Below, piece after piece: positions 1 to 11,110 of a stretch of 64,000 nt of DNA. A program made the translations under genes and the position numbers. The notes beneath the pieces are model-generated. The model was not told where the DNA came from. It did no database searches and was given only the letters and a program-made list of their open reading frames with translations. Numbering within the stretch: the stretch's first letter is position 1; each line of letters begins with the position of its first letter. Source of the DNA: Dipylidium caninum (Eukaryota > Platyhelminthes > Cestoda > Cyclophyllidea > Dipylidiidae); contig QEYB01000850.1 of NCBI GenBank assembly GCA_017562135.1, positions 186,001-250,000 on the forward strand. Direction: 5' to 3'.

Positions 1-894
1 TTGGCACAAGTTCAACTGTTCTGACTGCCTCGATTCCCTAATGTGCGTTATCTTCTGCAGCAAACTTCTCTTATAACCACTCAAAATAACCTAAATATTT
101 TCCCTTTTGGTCACTCTGATACTTAGGAATGCATAAAATTGTGGAAGTGAGCAGACTCCTGGCATTGCCATATTATGCTTAAATGAATAATGGTGATGCC
201 TCTTTCTTCTCATTATTTTTTTTTCACTGTTCTCATCTACTTACCCTGCATATTTCCCAGCTTACACAAAAAGTGAGCGATCAGCGCAAATTTTGATCTA
301 CATTCATTGAATTGCTCTTTGCTTTTTCCTTCCGTGGTAGTCTTATCTGTAAAACCCATTTTACTGTAATGACGATGCACGTAGCTCGTCTTTCTCCGGC
401 ACTGTCCTACCTTCTGTCCTGATGCTGAAGTTTTGTCTTTGAAGACGTAACCGGGCATTTAGAATATGTCCAATTTAACATTTGAGTGGTGTTAGGCGAC
501 TGGGTTGCCCCTTCTCCTGTATCCGAAGGTACAACATTGTAATGTCGAAGGACTTGAGTCCTTTTGTTTAAAGCATACCGAAGGCGTAGAGTGACCATTG
601 CCCTTCCTACTCCACCATCTTTTTCGCCCAAATAAGCCATGCAGCTTAAATTTCCATGATGGTGTTATTATTTTAGGTCGCTTGATCAAAGGCCAGCGGT
701 TACGATCGTCCACTTACTTTTGAGAGATGATCCTCATAATCCTCTTATCTCGTTGGCTAAACTAGAAAACTTATTTTTGACACAACTTGGAACGAGAAGC
801 TGCCTGTTTTAATTTGAGGGGAGTTGAGTCACTTCTTTGTGACGCTTGTATTTTAAGACTCTAATCCAAGTAATTTACCAAGTTTACAGAATGT
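1..894. other. no supported gene; open minus-strand frames
   Basis: Two overlapping minus-strand frames are open between about 237 and 713 and read like protein, but neither has a clear start, acceptor and donor set, so I do not call a gene. This stretch lies 3' of the gene ending at 895. An ATTAAA poly(A)-like hexamer sits on the minus strand at 808-813, 82 bases past that stop. Confidence 0.4.
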
Positions 895-1126
895 CTAGAG
901 ACTATTATTAGTCGCAAAATGCAAATCATAAGGTAGCCTTTTGATGAGTTTTGCACGTGACAGACAAATCACATCGGATATGAAGAGTATTTTATCTGAG
1001 CCCACTGACAATGAGGTCAAGAGAGGATGGAACGGATGGTCGTTTCTGAGACCATTAGACGATTTTTTATGTTGTGCAAGCTCATTTTCAGAGGAGATCT
1101 TGTCAACTTCAGTCAAGTTGGCATGT
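895..1126 (-). CDS. putative last exon of unrecognised minus-strand gene
   Basis: The open frame reads from an AG acceptor (minus-strand wording CTAAAAG) to a TAG stop and encodes about 76 residues beginning HANLTEVDKISSENELAQHK, with an acidic, lysine-rich start and a more hydrophobic centre. It begins with one spare base (A). That base would complete a lysine codon if the preceding exon (1491-1622) used the GTAGGA donor just before its stop, so phases agree for a join. I do not recognise a family. The alternative is that the previous exon ends the protein and this frame is untranslated. Transcript reads across 1126/1495 would decide. Confidence 0.35.
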
Positions 1127-1490
1127 CTTTTAGTCTACGGTTGTCGGGATGAGGCGTAGTTACTAATACTGTGCACGGAAATGGAGCCTCCGACCTCTAA
1201 ACTCACACAGGCCATCTTTAAACCCTAAACTGTCAATCACAGCGCACCCAAATGTGTAAGAAAGCCTCTTACTCACCCACATTGCTGCCGTCAAGATCTC
1301 CTACTTCATTTGCTTGACTTGTAGGAGCGGGGCACTTAGTCTTGTGGCTTTGAGAGGGCACTTAGTTGAAATAAACAAATGAAACCAAAGCTACTAGTTA
1401 AGCATGCCCATTAACAGCTCCTCTGCCCTCCACGTCACCCGGAGACATGACAGGCCCCTCACAACGTATGCCAAACGAGCCCCTCATTTC

Positions 1491-1622
1491 CTACTTTCCC
1501 TTCACTGACGATTTCTTCGGCAGTATTGACCGAACGAAGGAGCGGGGCAATGAAAGTCTATCACTGTCGTCGTCGTTCTCCACCTCGTCTGCATCGAGTT
1601 TCGCGAAGGTAATAGGAGTATG
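1491..1622 (-). CDS. putative exon of unrecognised minus-strand gene
   Basis: It encodes 43 residues, starting HTPITFAKLDADEVENDDDS and ending in a basic SVKGK tail before TAG. The acceptor is a CCAAG after a T/C-rich stretch. The upstream exon ends in phase 0 and this one starts in phase 0, which supports joining them. The exon can finish at its own stop, or splice two codons earlier through AA/GTAGGA into the exon at 1126. An acidic cluster followed by a basic tail is the only visible property. No family is recognised. Confidence 0.4.
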   Translation of the reverse strand, partial: HTPITFAKLDADEVENDDDSDRLSLPRSFVRSILPKKSSVKGK

Positions 1623-1849
1623 CTTGGTCGAAACAAGGGCGGCAAGAGGTTCCACAATGGTGAAGCGGTTTCAAGCGTGAAGTACGGCAACAAAAGGAAA
1701 TAGTCACGTGAGTGGCCTGAACTAAGGAAAGAGCTAGACAGTGGGTAGGGGCGTCAGGAGCATCTGCAGGAGAACACGAGCAGGCTGATGCTTTTGATGG
1801 CGATGCTTGGGACGAATGGGGGAGAAGAGTAAAGACAACGTTTACTTGC

Positions 1850-2368
1850 CTCATACTCAACAGGATCCTGTTGGGAGTCCAGCGGTATCGGTTCCTCTCC
1901 CTCCTCCATTTCAACTTCTGAATCAGTGCGTGTTGGAATCACTGATTTCGACGTTGCACGTGGTTCATCATGAAGCGTCCTCTCAACCTCATCCATGCAC
2001 TGTTGAGAGTTAATCTGGAGGATTCGCATAATCTCCACATCCGCGGCAGCCACATCAAGCAGTGAAGAGGCTTGTCTGCTAGCGATTTTATCTCGCAGTT
2101 CTTTGACCCTATGAGAAGCCAAAAGTTGCCTTTGGTAACACAAGTCTCCGCTCACAGTGTATTTGACTTTTCTCTTGTGGTTCATCGGTTGTTTTGATGT
2201 ACCCTCAAGAGGAGCTGGTCTATTTACCTTGACATTTAATTTGTCATTTAGCAACAGCCTCAACCGACCAAACCGAAGCTCTAAACCATATTCTCGAGTG
2301 GGTACATTAGTTGAAATCAATGCGCGACATAGTACCCTGTTTTGTGGTGTAAACTTTTTCTCATTTTC
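1850..2368 (-). CDS. putative internal exon, unrecognised protein with a helical central region
   Basis: The exon is 519 bases with 173 open codons and no in-frame Met until residue 62, so it is probably not the first exon. Its start is set by the TAG acceptor at 2369-2371, which is also the upstream in-frame stop. Around residues 68-120 the sequence is rich in L, K, R, E and Q and looks helical (including SHRVKELRDKIASRQ); residues 140-160 are acidic (SEVEMEEGEEPIP). It ends GAG/GCAAGT, which is the classic wording of a GC-AG intron donor rather than GT-AG. Codon choice and length make this the best-supported exon of the first 10 kb. I do not recognise the family. Upstream exons are expected above 2370 but I could not fix one. 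Confidence 0.55.
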
Positions 2369-3657
2369 CTAATACTTATTCCATAAACTATGTTTAATAG
2401 GGGCTGTCGAAACGGCAAAACCACACAAAAGTGGTGCTTCAATTGGCAATTGATGGTTACACTTCGATCACCAGCGTGGTTTACTAAGTTAGTTCCCAAA
2501 GGGACCGATGCCTCTGCCAGAAATTGCAAGCCTTCGCAATCCAAAATGTGCACTCAGATATTTCGACCACGGTGGCCTCCAAACCGTCCCATCAGATAGG
2601 CATTCCGTTGTCTGTGACCTCAATTAGCGTTGTCTGCCTGAATACCAAACGTGTGCGACGCGTAGGAACGCCTCCTCCCACTGTTATGCAGAAAATCAAA
2701 GCATCACTCCTTGAAGAAAACTCTAAAGTCACGACCCGCAGTTTGTCTGAATGATTTTTGGACTTTCGTTTAGTGCATGTGTTGCGCTAAGTGCAAACAT
2801 TCCCAACAATCTGGTAAAATTCCAATCGTACCCAAACCCAAACCCAAACCGGAGCTCCCTCTCCTCGTTACACACAATGATTGAGAGAAGTAAGACTAAA
2901 GCCACAAGTGAGTCTCTTCTGAAATAGCAACTTTCTCAACATCTGAGTAAGGCATATAATTATTACAATCACTAGATTAATGTAATGGGACAACTCCATC
3001 ACCGATTGTACACGTCCACTTCTAAACAAATTTAGGCCGTTTACAGTGAAAAATGACTATTTAATGCCAAAGTGTGCTTTAATTTAGTCCAGGCCCTTAA
3101 GTCTGATAAAAATTCTCACGAGCGTTTCTCATAGACAGAGGCAGAAGAAGCATTGCTAAGTGTCAAGGACAGAGGAGGAAGGCGTTTAAAATAAATAATA
3201 TAGATACAACCTGTAAGGAATAAAATAATCTTTGAGCCACTATTTCAGTAGTGCTTCCATCAAATCGGCTAAATCACACAAAAGTGGTGCTTCAATTGGT
3301 ATTTGATGGTTACATTTTGATCACGTCGCACGTGATACGTCTTGAGGTGTCCTCCCAACCTCATCCACGCAATTTTGGCAACTAATCAAAGTTCTGCCTT
3401 CATCGAAATTAATTCCAATTACCAGTTTTTTTTATTTCAAAATTGCCTTCGTCGTTATTTACATTAAGATGAATAGAAGGTAGATGGTGTAGTTTAATCG
3501 CGGGCTGATTTGCATGTTAGTTTGTAGTTATTTAAATTAATTTTTAACTCATGAAACTAAGCTTCATTTATTTGTTTTTTCCTATATCTCGAAAAGTGAT
3601 TCACACCCCGACGCCAGCATGTCACTTCACAGGCTGGATACTTGTGATGATTCTTTC
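2369..3657. other. no supported gene; contains a shuffled duplicate of the neighbouring locus
   Basis: Open frames here, for example minus 2317-2553 and plus 2524-2754, lack a convincing exon structure. The notable content is the degenerate duplicate listed separately. Confidence 0.4.
3262..3385. repeat. degenerate duplicate of two segments of the 1.9-2.5 kb locus, in changed order
   Basis: Bases 3262-3325 match 2415-2478 closely (shared CACACAAAAGTGGTGC core), and are followed directly by bases matching 1955-2012 inside the exon at 1850-2368 (shared CAACCTCATCCA). At the source these two segments lie the other way round about 400 bases apart, so this is not a simple spliced retrocopy. It may be the junction of a larger tandem duplication that has decayed. 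Confidence 0.5.
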
Positions 3658-4246
3658 TAACTTTTGGTTATAATTTCTCCTCGGGATGCTGAATGGCCGA
3701 CGACACACGCCACTCAGTGCGGACTTGTAAGTGACACGCTGTTTGAAGCTGTGGGTGGTATGACGCTGTTTCTTGAACTCCTCGGTAAAAGATGACATAT
3801 TCGGGCTGTTGGAAGCGCTTTTTACTGTCCAGTGAGTTACAATTAGCGATCTTCTTTTAACTCTCATCTGATTGATACACTTGCGGCTTTCTGGTCGGTT
3901 CTCGTGTTAGCCGACTTGGGTTTTGTCATCTCCTCCATCATCACTTCTAAACTCCACCGAACTCCAAGTGGCCTCACAGAAGCCTGAGAGCAGCAGTTCC
4001 CCGGTGTACCGTTGAGATTCCCTTTTTGTCGCACTGGCTGGACGACGCTTTATTCCCACATGTCCATTTCGAAATGAGTTCAGCGTGAAAAGATCAAGGT
4101 GGCTTGTACGCGGCGGATGGACACGTTCAGTCTGTCGTATGAAGAACAGATGGGTAGATGGTTGGATGAACTCTTGTCGAAGTATCTCTTCTTCTACTTC
4201 TTCTTCTCTCGTGAATGTTATGCAAAAAAGTAGTAAATCACCTCTG
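3658..4246. repeat. dispersed direct repeat, copy 1 of 2
   Basis: This block recurs in the same orientation at 18324-18918. On reading them side by side I saw no base differences; the only change is two fewer TTC triplets in the internal TTC run. Homology stops sharply at both ends. On the minus strand it carries the first ~70 codons of the frame annotated at 18174-18533, and a second upstream minus-strand open frame in which the TTC run encodes glutamates. There are no terminal inverted repeats or obvious target-site duplication. Confidence 0.85.
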
Positions 4247-6869
4247 TACTGATCTGTTGCGGCTTGTGCCTGTTTCTTTGTGTTTTCGAAAAATTTTTGC
4301 GGAACAACAAAAAGGACACGGAGCATATGCCATGTTACCCTTTCTTTCCTTGTCGTGTAATTACTCTTATTGTTCCTTTCTTTCGGAAACATTGCAGATA
4401 GAAACAAATTTTTCAGCGAAATCCACTTTCCCTCACTGGCAACAGCACAGATTCTTCTGTTCTATGCATCCTCTTCCCTCTTAGTTCATCAAATCCACCT
4501 GATAACTCGCTCACTTTCTAAATATCAGTCTCGACTCATTTCCCTGGTTATTATGGTGCAGAAGGTGTGAAATTCCAACTCATCGTTGAGTTTCCGTGGT
4601 GTGTCCTCCTCTCGCCATGGCCGTGAGTTCTGCAGCACCTGGAACTAACGACCTATTGGCATTACAACCCTTCGGTTGCCCCATGCGAGTCAGTCTTTCC
4701 TCTTGTTGACCCATTATTTTTCCCAGAAGCTGCTCGCATAATTGTGATTTTGGCGATCACCTCCATTATCCATAAGTAGTAGACAAGTACACTGATACGG
4801 AGAAGGTGCTTTCGTCTATTTCGAGGTATTCACATTCCCAAGTTCCATGATTTAGTGCTTTTTTAAGTCAAAGTACATTTGAACTGAGTCGACTGGTTGA
4901 AATCCACCCCCAAATTCCTCTTAATCAATTCAATATCAGTGTCTGGCAGCATTTTCTCCTTCACCATCATCCTCTACGTTTACTACAATGAAGGTAGCCT
5001 TATCTTCCACCACACCTGTGTTTCACACGTTTTTTTCTGTACTCTGGGAAAAACGACATCTGCATTTTTAATGCGATCCTCATCTACCATTTCACATCGA
5101 AATAGCCCTCAGCTTTCCACAAGGTTGGAATTTTCAGTTGGAGGGGATAAAATTTCTCTCGCGTTAAGGTGTGGCATCCTGCCAATCCAAAATTCTCCAA
5201 AGGTGGTGATTCAAGTCTCCAACTCCTGGAGGACGTGTGAAGAATTCAAAAGTGCACTTGGCCAATGGCTTGTACTACTGCACTGGCAGAGTAGTTGAAG
5301 GGGTGGCCAAGATTGCCCAAAAATTTCACCCAAGCATTCCCAAATAGACCTTGTTGTGTCCGCCTGAAGCAAACATTTTTGTGTCTTTTTGAAACGGCAT
5401 ACTTTAATGACTCCTTTTTTTTAATTAAAATTTCTGGTTCCATTTAACAGTTACTCTTACGTATTTTAGACGAGACAAGCCAAATTTATTGTTAGCACTT
5501 TCAAATTTGAGACCACAATGCTGATCCTGACGGCGTCGAAAGTCTTCATCTCTCCAACTTATTGGTCCTGTGCTTAGTAGGAGTTTATTTCTCCCAGCAG
5601 TTCTAACCTTTTAGACAATTTTGTAATCACGTCTTGATAAAGCAATGCATGAATTATTAATCTATTGTCATTCTTCTGTAGGAAGGCAATTAGTAGACTC
5701 ACCTTCCACAGTTTTAAATTTGTTTACCGACCAGCTTTCCATATTTATGTCATCAGGTGATTCGGTGTTTCTCGCCATTTTCGGGGGGAGGATACCATGT
5801 ATGCGACCTATTCTGAAAATGCCAAAGAGATGTTAAATACTCTTTTGTCTTTAGCATTAACGGTCGAGGGTCAAGGTAATTTGAGGCCTGAATCAAAAAA
5901 TTTCATTTAGACATTTTTATAAGCAAATTTGGCCATCCTCTTCCTACTTTTGTCCCAACGATCAACATAAATCTTTCGATTCACACACTAAGTCCAATTG
6001 GGGATTGAAAATGACATTAACAAAGCATTCTTAATGCGCTGCCTACCGTCCCCCAAGCGGGTGGAAGTAGATACAGGCTAACGGATACTTTCAGCCGTGA
6101 TACACGCACAACCCATCCACTTTTTCTCCATGATCAGGCGGTTCTTTTTTAGTCTGTACCACCTTCCATAAGCCCATGAACAAAGCATTCATCGAATTTC
6201 CAACTTTTGTCCGCTACATCATCTGACAAAGTAACTCCCACTGGAGACAGATTAGTGAAGCAACTTATCTAGTGAAAAAAATACACTTTTAAAACTTTGA
6301 TAAATTGAAATTATGTCGGAATAACATAGCGATCGCAGGTATATTCCCCGTTCTGTTGTGTATTTTCTGTCAACTACTCGAGTGCATCTCACTTTACTGT
6401 GGCATGTTGGAGGAGGGAAGGCAATCGTGTGGAGCTGATCGTTGACAGCCAGCATCTATTATTACTCAAACTCGAGTAGAATTCCTGTAAATGGATACAA
6501 AAGTTTGTATCGTTATGGTGGATGAAGTGTACTCGATACATTTCCTCACACATCGTACATGTATACAGCTCTACAGCCCACCTCCTCCCTTTCTTATCTT
6601 TCTTTTTCTTTAGGAATTTTACTCTCATTTACCCCTACCATGCTTTGTAGCATTCGAGTAGACAAGACATGGTGTCAATCGTCCGGTAGAGCCGTGAAAT
6701 CACAGCGTTATTGTGGCCTTCGAGGTGTGAGACTCCATCTTGCGGCTCCACCATCCATCTGGATTGTCTTTGGGGTCTCAGGAAAGGCGAACTGACAGAG
6801 AGGCGAAATTCACGTAGCCACGTTTTATTGTCCCTCATAAAGTTCATTCCTCTGTTTCTCCATTTTCGT
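4247..6869. other. no supported gene
   Basis: AT-rich sequence with many stops. The longest open frame (plus, 4897-5298, 133 codons) has no recognisable domain and no supporting splice or poly(A) context. I see no repeats longer than simple tracts. Confidence 0.5.
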
Positions 6870-7290
6870 GACGGAGTAGGGGATATCAGGTCTACCTGGA
6901 GGTTATGTCCAATTCTCTGGCAATACTTTTCGACATGCAATACATGTTTATTTGGTGAATTTTCGGCTCTTTGTTTATTATCACTTAATGTATACATCCT
7001 GACACAGCAAATTGGCTAAAACAAAGTTGATCAAGTTCGTTTTTGTCACTGCATTTTATACGAATTTCGAGTAAGAATAACTGTTACAGACGCATGTAGA
7101 AATTTGTTGGTAGTGTTTGCTGAAGGTACAGTTGGTGAGAGGACATGTAGACGAAGGTTGGAAGAATTTGAAACCGGCGATTTCGATCTCTGATAGGCCG
7201 CTTTATAGGCAACCATCTTTGATCGACGACGATGTCGTTGAAACGATGTTGGAGGAAGATGCTTTTCTGACAAGACATGGTGTCATCTAT
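6870..7290 (+). mobile_element. mariner-family fragment (5' region and transposase N-terminus), dead
   Basis: The translated remnant contains RRRLEEFETGDFDL, then after two stops RPLYRQPSLIDDDVVETMLEEDAFLT. This matches the mariner transposase linker between the helix-turn-helix parts (consensus WFxxFxxGDFxLxDxPRxGRP followed by a D-rich helix). The preceding ~170 bases (GGATATCAGGT ... TTCGGCTCT.TGTTTATTAT) also occur before the next copy at 9320, so the non-coding 5' region is shared. The catalytic domain is absent. Stops and frameshifts make it non-functional. Confidence 0.8.
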
Positions 7291-9319
7291 CAGGTAGCAT
7301 CATTTTTTTATTTTTGAAGTGTCTTCGATTTCCACGCATTATCCTCGTGCTCTTAACAGCTCAATTGCCGTTCTTTCGCCGTAGGCTTCTCCTCCTCTCC
7401 GTGATTACTTTATCTACCCACACAACGCACGCCTTATTCCTCTTTTTTTGTCTTCCCCAAGTGTGCGAGTCCCTTGAGGCCAAAATTGGCCACAAATAAT
7501 CGAATGTTCGCATTATTATTATTTTTTTTTCTAGCACTGGTCGTAAAAAAGATTTTGGTGATTAAATTTAATATCTCTATTCGCGCACCCCCTGGCCCAG
7601 TGTTCACCCTCCCCACCCGTCGCTACGGTGAAAAGATGAATAGTTCACAATAAATTTGGTCCCAAATTGCCGAAATGGCGATGTTACTGCCTCTCACTCT
7701 GTTGAAAACAAAATTTTTTACTTTATTTGGTCCTTCTAATCTCTGAATTACAATTTAACTGGGGGCATACGTCTAGGTGGGCATTATTACCGTATAATTG
7801 TTCCTCCCAAGTCTGCTTGGACAATTTTTGACAGGTATAGTGTGATAGATGAAGCATCATGGAATCCTTTGCTTGTCGTTGATGGTGTTACCGATACCCT
7901 CCACCGCAGTCGCTCCCTCTAATTGGCCTCAAACAGTGCTATTTTTGGTCAAAATTATCGTGCTTAGGCAACTTTCCCTTCTGGATTGTTGAGATTGAAC
8001 GAAGAGGCGACTCCTCCTTTCTGTATAAGCCTCTTAAGTCACACTTCTCGCGCGTGGAGAATGATGTGTAGCTCAAAAATTCTACCCGATTGACAACTTA
8101 GATCATGTCAAGTAGCATGTCTTCTAATAAAGTGGAAAAGCCCTTGTCACTCATAAATTAGACTTGTTCAATTAAAGATGGCTTGTTACTTAGTGAAAAT
8201 TAAAGGTGAAGATGATGTCTACATTTCGAATCCTTTTAATCTTGCATATTATTAATGAGAATTCGTACCAAATTGACATTTGCACTAAATCACCGTAGGA
8301 AAAAAGATATTCTCCCTTACAGTGGTTTAAATCTCAACCTAGAAGTATAAATGAAGCTGTCATTCGGGAAGAAGAGGAAGTTTGAGGCCTCCTTGTACTC
8401 TCCCTCTTCCACCACGGGCTTCTACACCTCTCGTTGGGTCGAGTTTCTACCTCCGGCGTTTGGCATCTCAAAGGCCTCCTTTTACCTCGAATGCTCACGT
8501 CATAGTTGACGCAACCAGTGTGTGCATTTTTATGTCCACTTTGCAATGCTCAAGTGGAATTTCGTGCTCTGCAGGTAACTGGGAGCCTGCACGTTGGAGC
8601 TGGGGGCGAGGCACGGGGAGACGAAAGTGGCCGGCGGGTGGGCTCGCTCGGGACTGGGTGGGGGGGGGAGGGAGGGGGGACAGAGGCTATGAATCCACAA
8701 TTTTCAAGCATACCCCCCTTTATTACGTCCCGTCCAGTATGCGAAATATAAATTTATACTCGTATTATAAAATTTAATGTTTTTATTCTCTCTCTCGCTG
8801 CCTCTCCCTGTCTAATTAAAATGCTTATTACTCTATTTGATACTCACTTGAACTTCAAATAATTTTCTTCATTTCCTGCCTTAATGAAGGTGTCAAGGCG
8901 ATGCCTGACACTTGACACAAATAACACTCAAATTTAGTACTTCTACTTCTGCTAAAGTTGCAATTCTACCAGTTCAAATGATTGTTTGATGCGGATTTAC
9001 AAGGTATCTTAATTGCAGTGATGGGAGTTGTTACTTCCGCTAGTGACAGCCCACTTGGCACTGTAAAAGTAGCACACGTAGGGTCAAAAGTTGGCTTTCC
9101 CGAGTCAGAGCATTGCGATACCTCATTCGTCTTATCAACACTTCAGTTGTTACGTTGCCAACCGCCAGACTCGCAGTGTGATTCCACAATCCGGATTGTT
9201 TTTTCACCAAGACTCGAAATCGATGTAGATATATCTTATTGCCCTTTACAAAGTTAATATCTCTGTAACATTTAGTGGGAAGTTACTTTCCTCATTTGTG
9301 AATTTTGTCTATCGAAGCA
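7291..9319. other. no supported gene; G-rich tract
   Basis: No exon with good splice sites was found. A G-rich run at 8651-8681 (several G triplets, one nine-base G run) could form a quadruplex. Confidence 0.45.
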
Positions 9320-10440
9320 ATGGACATTTTTCGTGAGGGGGTAGAAGATATCAGGTTTACCGGGAAGTTATGTCTGATACACTGATAACAATTTTCAATA
9401 TGTAGTAAGTGTTTATTTAGTACTTTTTCGGCTCTCTGTTTATTATCGTCGGAAATTAATTGGAAAAAAGTTGTTGGCTCAAGTCAGTCTTAAGTGTGAA
9501 AGCGGGGGAATATCCATGACTAATGATGAAGTTCGTTTACGTCACTGTATTGTATGCGAATTTGAAGGAGGAAGAGGAAATGCGACAGAAGCATGTATGA
9601 ATTTGTTGGAAGTGTCTGCTGAAAGTGCAGTTTGTGATAGAAAATGCAGAAGATGGTCGTCCTTTCTGATGAGCCAAGTTGCGAACGATCATTTCTGATC
9701 GACGACGAAAATGTTGTTAGGCCCGGGTTGGAGCAGGATCCCCTTCTGACAACATCGGAGATCGCGGAGAGGCTTATTTCCCCTCAACAGACCATTTCAG
9801 ACGCCTACATTTGGAAGATGGGATTGGTGTGGAGGTAGTCAAGATGGCTGCCATGTGGACGAGATCGGAAAAGTGTGGATGATCCAGTCGTCATGTGCAC
9901 ACCTCTGCTCGCAGGGAACGAAATCGAGTCCTTCTTGACCCGGATGACAGCTGGGGATGACAAGTGGATCACCTGCGACAAAATCGTAAGGAGCCGGAGA
10001 ACGCAGTCCTTCCATTTCAAGAGCGAATTCGACCGTGAATGAGAGAATGTTGTGGTACGAATGGCGGAAAATTCGAGGCCAAATGCATTATAAGCTTTTA
10101 AACTGGACGAAAAGCTCACTCGAAAGACAACAGTCGCGGAAAAGAGGCCGCCAACGTTCGAGAGCAAAGAAATCGTTTTAATGCCAGGCCACGTGTTGCT
10201 TTGGCGACTCGTCGAAAAATTGTAGATCCAGGCTGGGAAATTTCGTCTCATCCCCCACATGGCCGGGACTCAGCATTCTTCAAGTTATCGTTTGTTTTTT
10301 TGACCTTACATAGCTTTCTGAAGGCTAGAAAATTCAAAATGAAGAAGATATCAAACAGGCAGTGGTTCAATTTTTCGCATCAAAAGATGAAACGTTTTTC
10401 ACAAAATTGGGTACAACAAATGCCTTCGGGTTGGTAAGAA
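9320..10440 (+). mobile_element. near full-length mariner-family element, degenerate
   Basis: Reading across several frames gives mariner transposase from end to end. N-terminal pieces (EVRLRHCIVCEFEGGRGNAT) are followed by FLIDDENVVRPGLEQDPLLT, then IESFLTRMTAGDDKWITCDK (the first catalytic Asp block, consensus TGDEKW), then NARPRVALATRRKIVDPGWE, then HPPHGRD, then a C-terminal helix region ending MPSGW. The residue before NARP, normally the second catalytic Asp, is Phe. The HPPYSPDLAPSD block carrying the third Asp is eroded to HPPHGRDSAFF. At least four frameshifts or stops are visible, so the transposase is dead. It shares 5' non-coding sequence with the fragment at 6870. Confidence 0.88.
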
Positions 10441-10454
10441 GTCAATGCATAAAG

Positions 10455-11110
10455 TCCCAATTCAGCCCAGCAAACCATTTCCGGCCTTATGCGAAGATGG
10501 AGTTGGTGTGGAGAAATGGTGAAGGTGGCTGACATGTGGACGGACTCGGAAGAATTTGGGTGATCGAGTCGTCATGTGTGCATATCTCTTCTTGAATCGG
10601 ATGAAAACTGGGGATGGAATGTGGATTAATTACGAAATTGACGCATTATGAATCCGGAGCAAGTAGCCCTTTTTCCCTCTAAACTATATTTTATTCTCAA
10701 TGGGAGAATTTTATAGTATGCATGGTGGAGCATCCGAGGACCGATGCATTATGAGCTTATAAAACCGTGCAGTAAGCTCAATTCGCCCGAAGTATTGTCA
10801 CCAATTCAGGAAATGAAGTCGGCGATGCTGAAGAGGAAGGAATGACGTCGCGCTGATAATGATGATGATGTTAATGTCAGGCGTGAAAAAGTTGTAGAAC
10901 TAGGCTGGGAAACTATGTCGCATCCACCATATTCCACGGGCTTTACACTTGTCTCTGTCCTTACGAAATTTTTTTAAAGGTCTAAACATTCATTATGGAG
11001 AAGATCTCAAACATGCATTGGTTAGATTTTTACCATCGAAAGATGAAACATTTTCCAAAAATCAGATATACGAATTGCTCTCACGCTGTCCGCAAGTCAT
11101 TAATAATAAT
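10455..11110 (+). mobile_element. second mariner-family fragment in direct tandem, C-terminal two thirds
   Basis: It begins within the transposase (QQTISGLMRRWSWCG) and runs through a decayed catalytic block to VVELGWETMSHPPYSTGFTL, which is clearly the mariner motif GW(E)xLxHPPYSPDLAP. The downstream helix (RSKHSLWRRSQTCIG) also aligns with the copy at 9320. It sits ~15 bases after that copy in the same orientation. Stops are frequent. It could be a separate insertion truncated at its 5' end, or the product of a tandem duplication. Confidence 0.8.
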
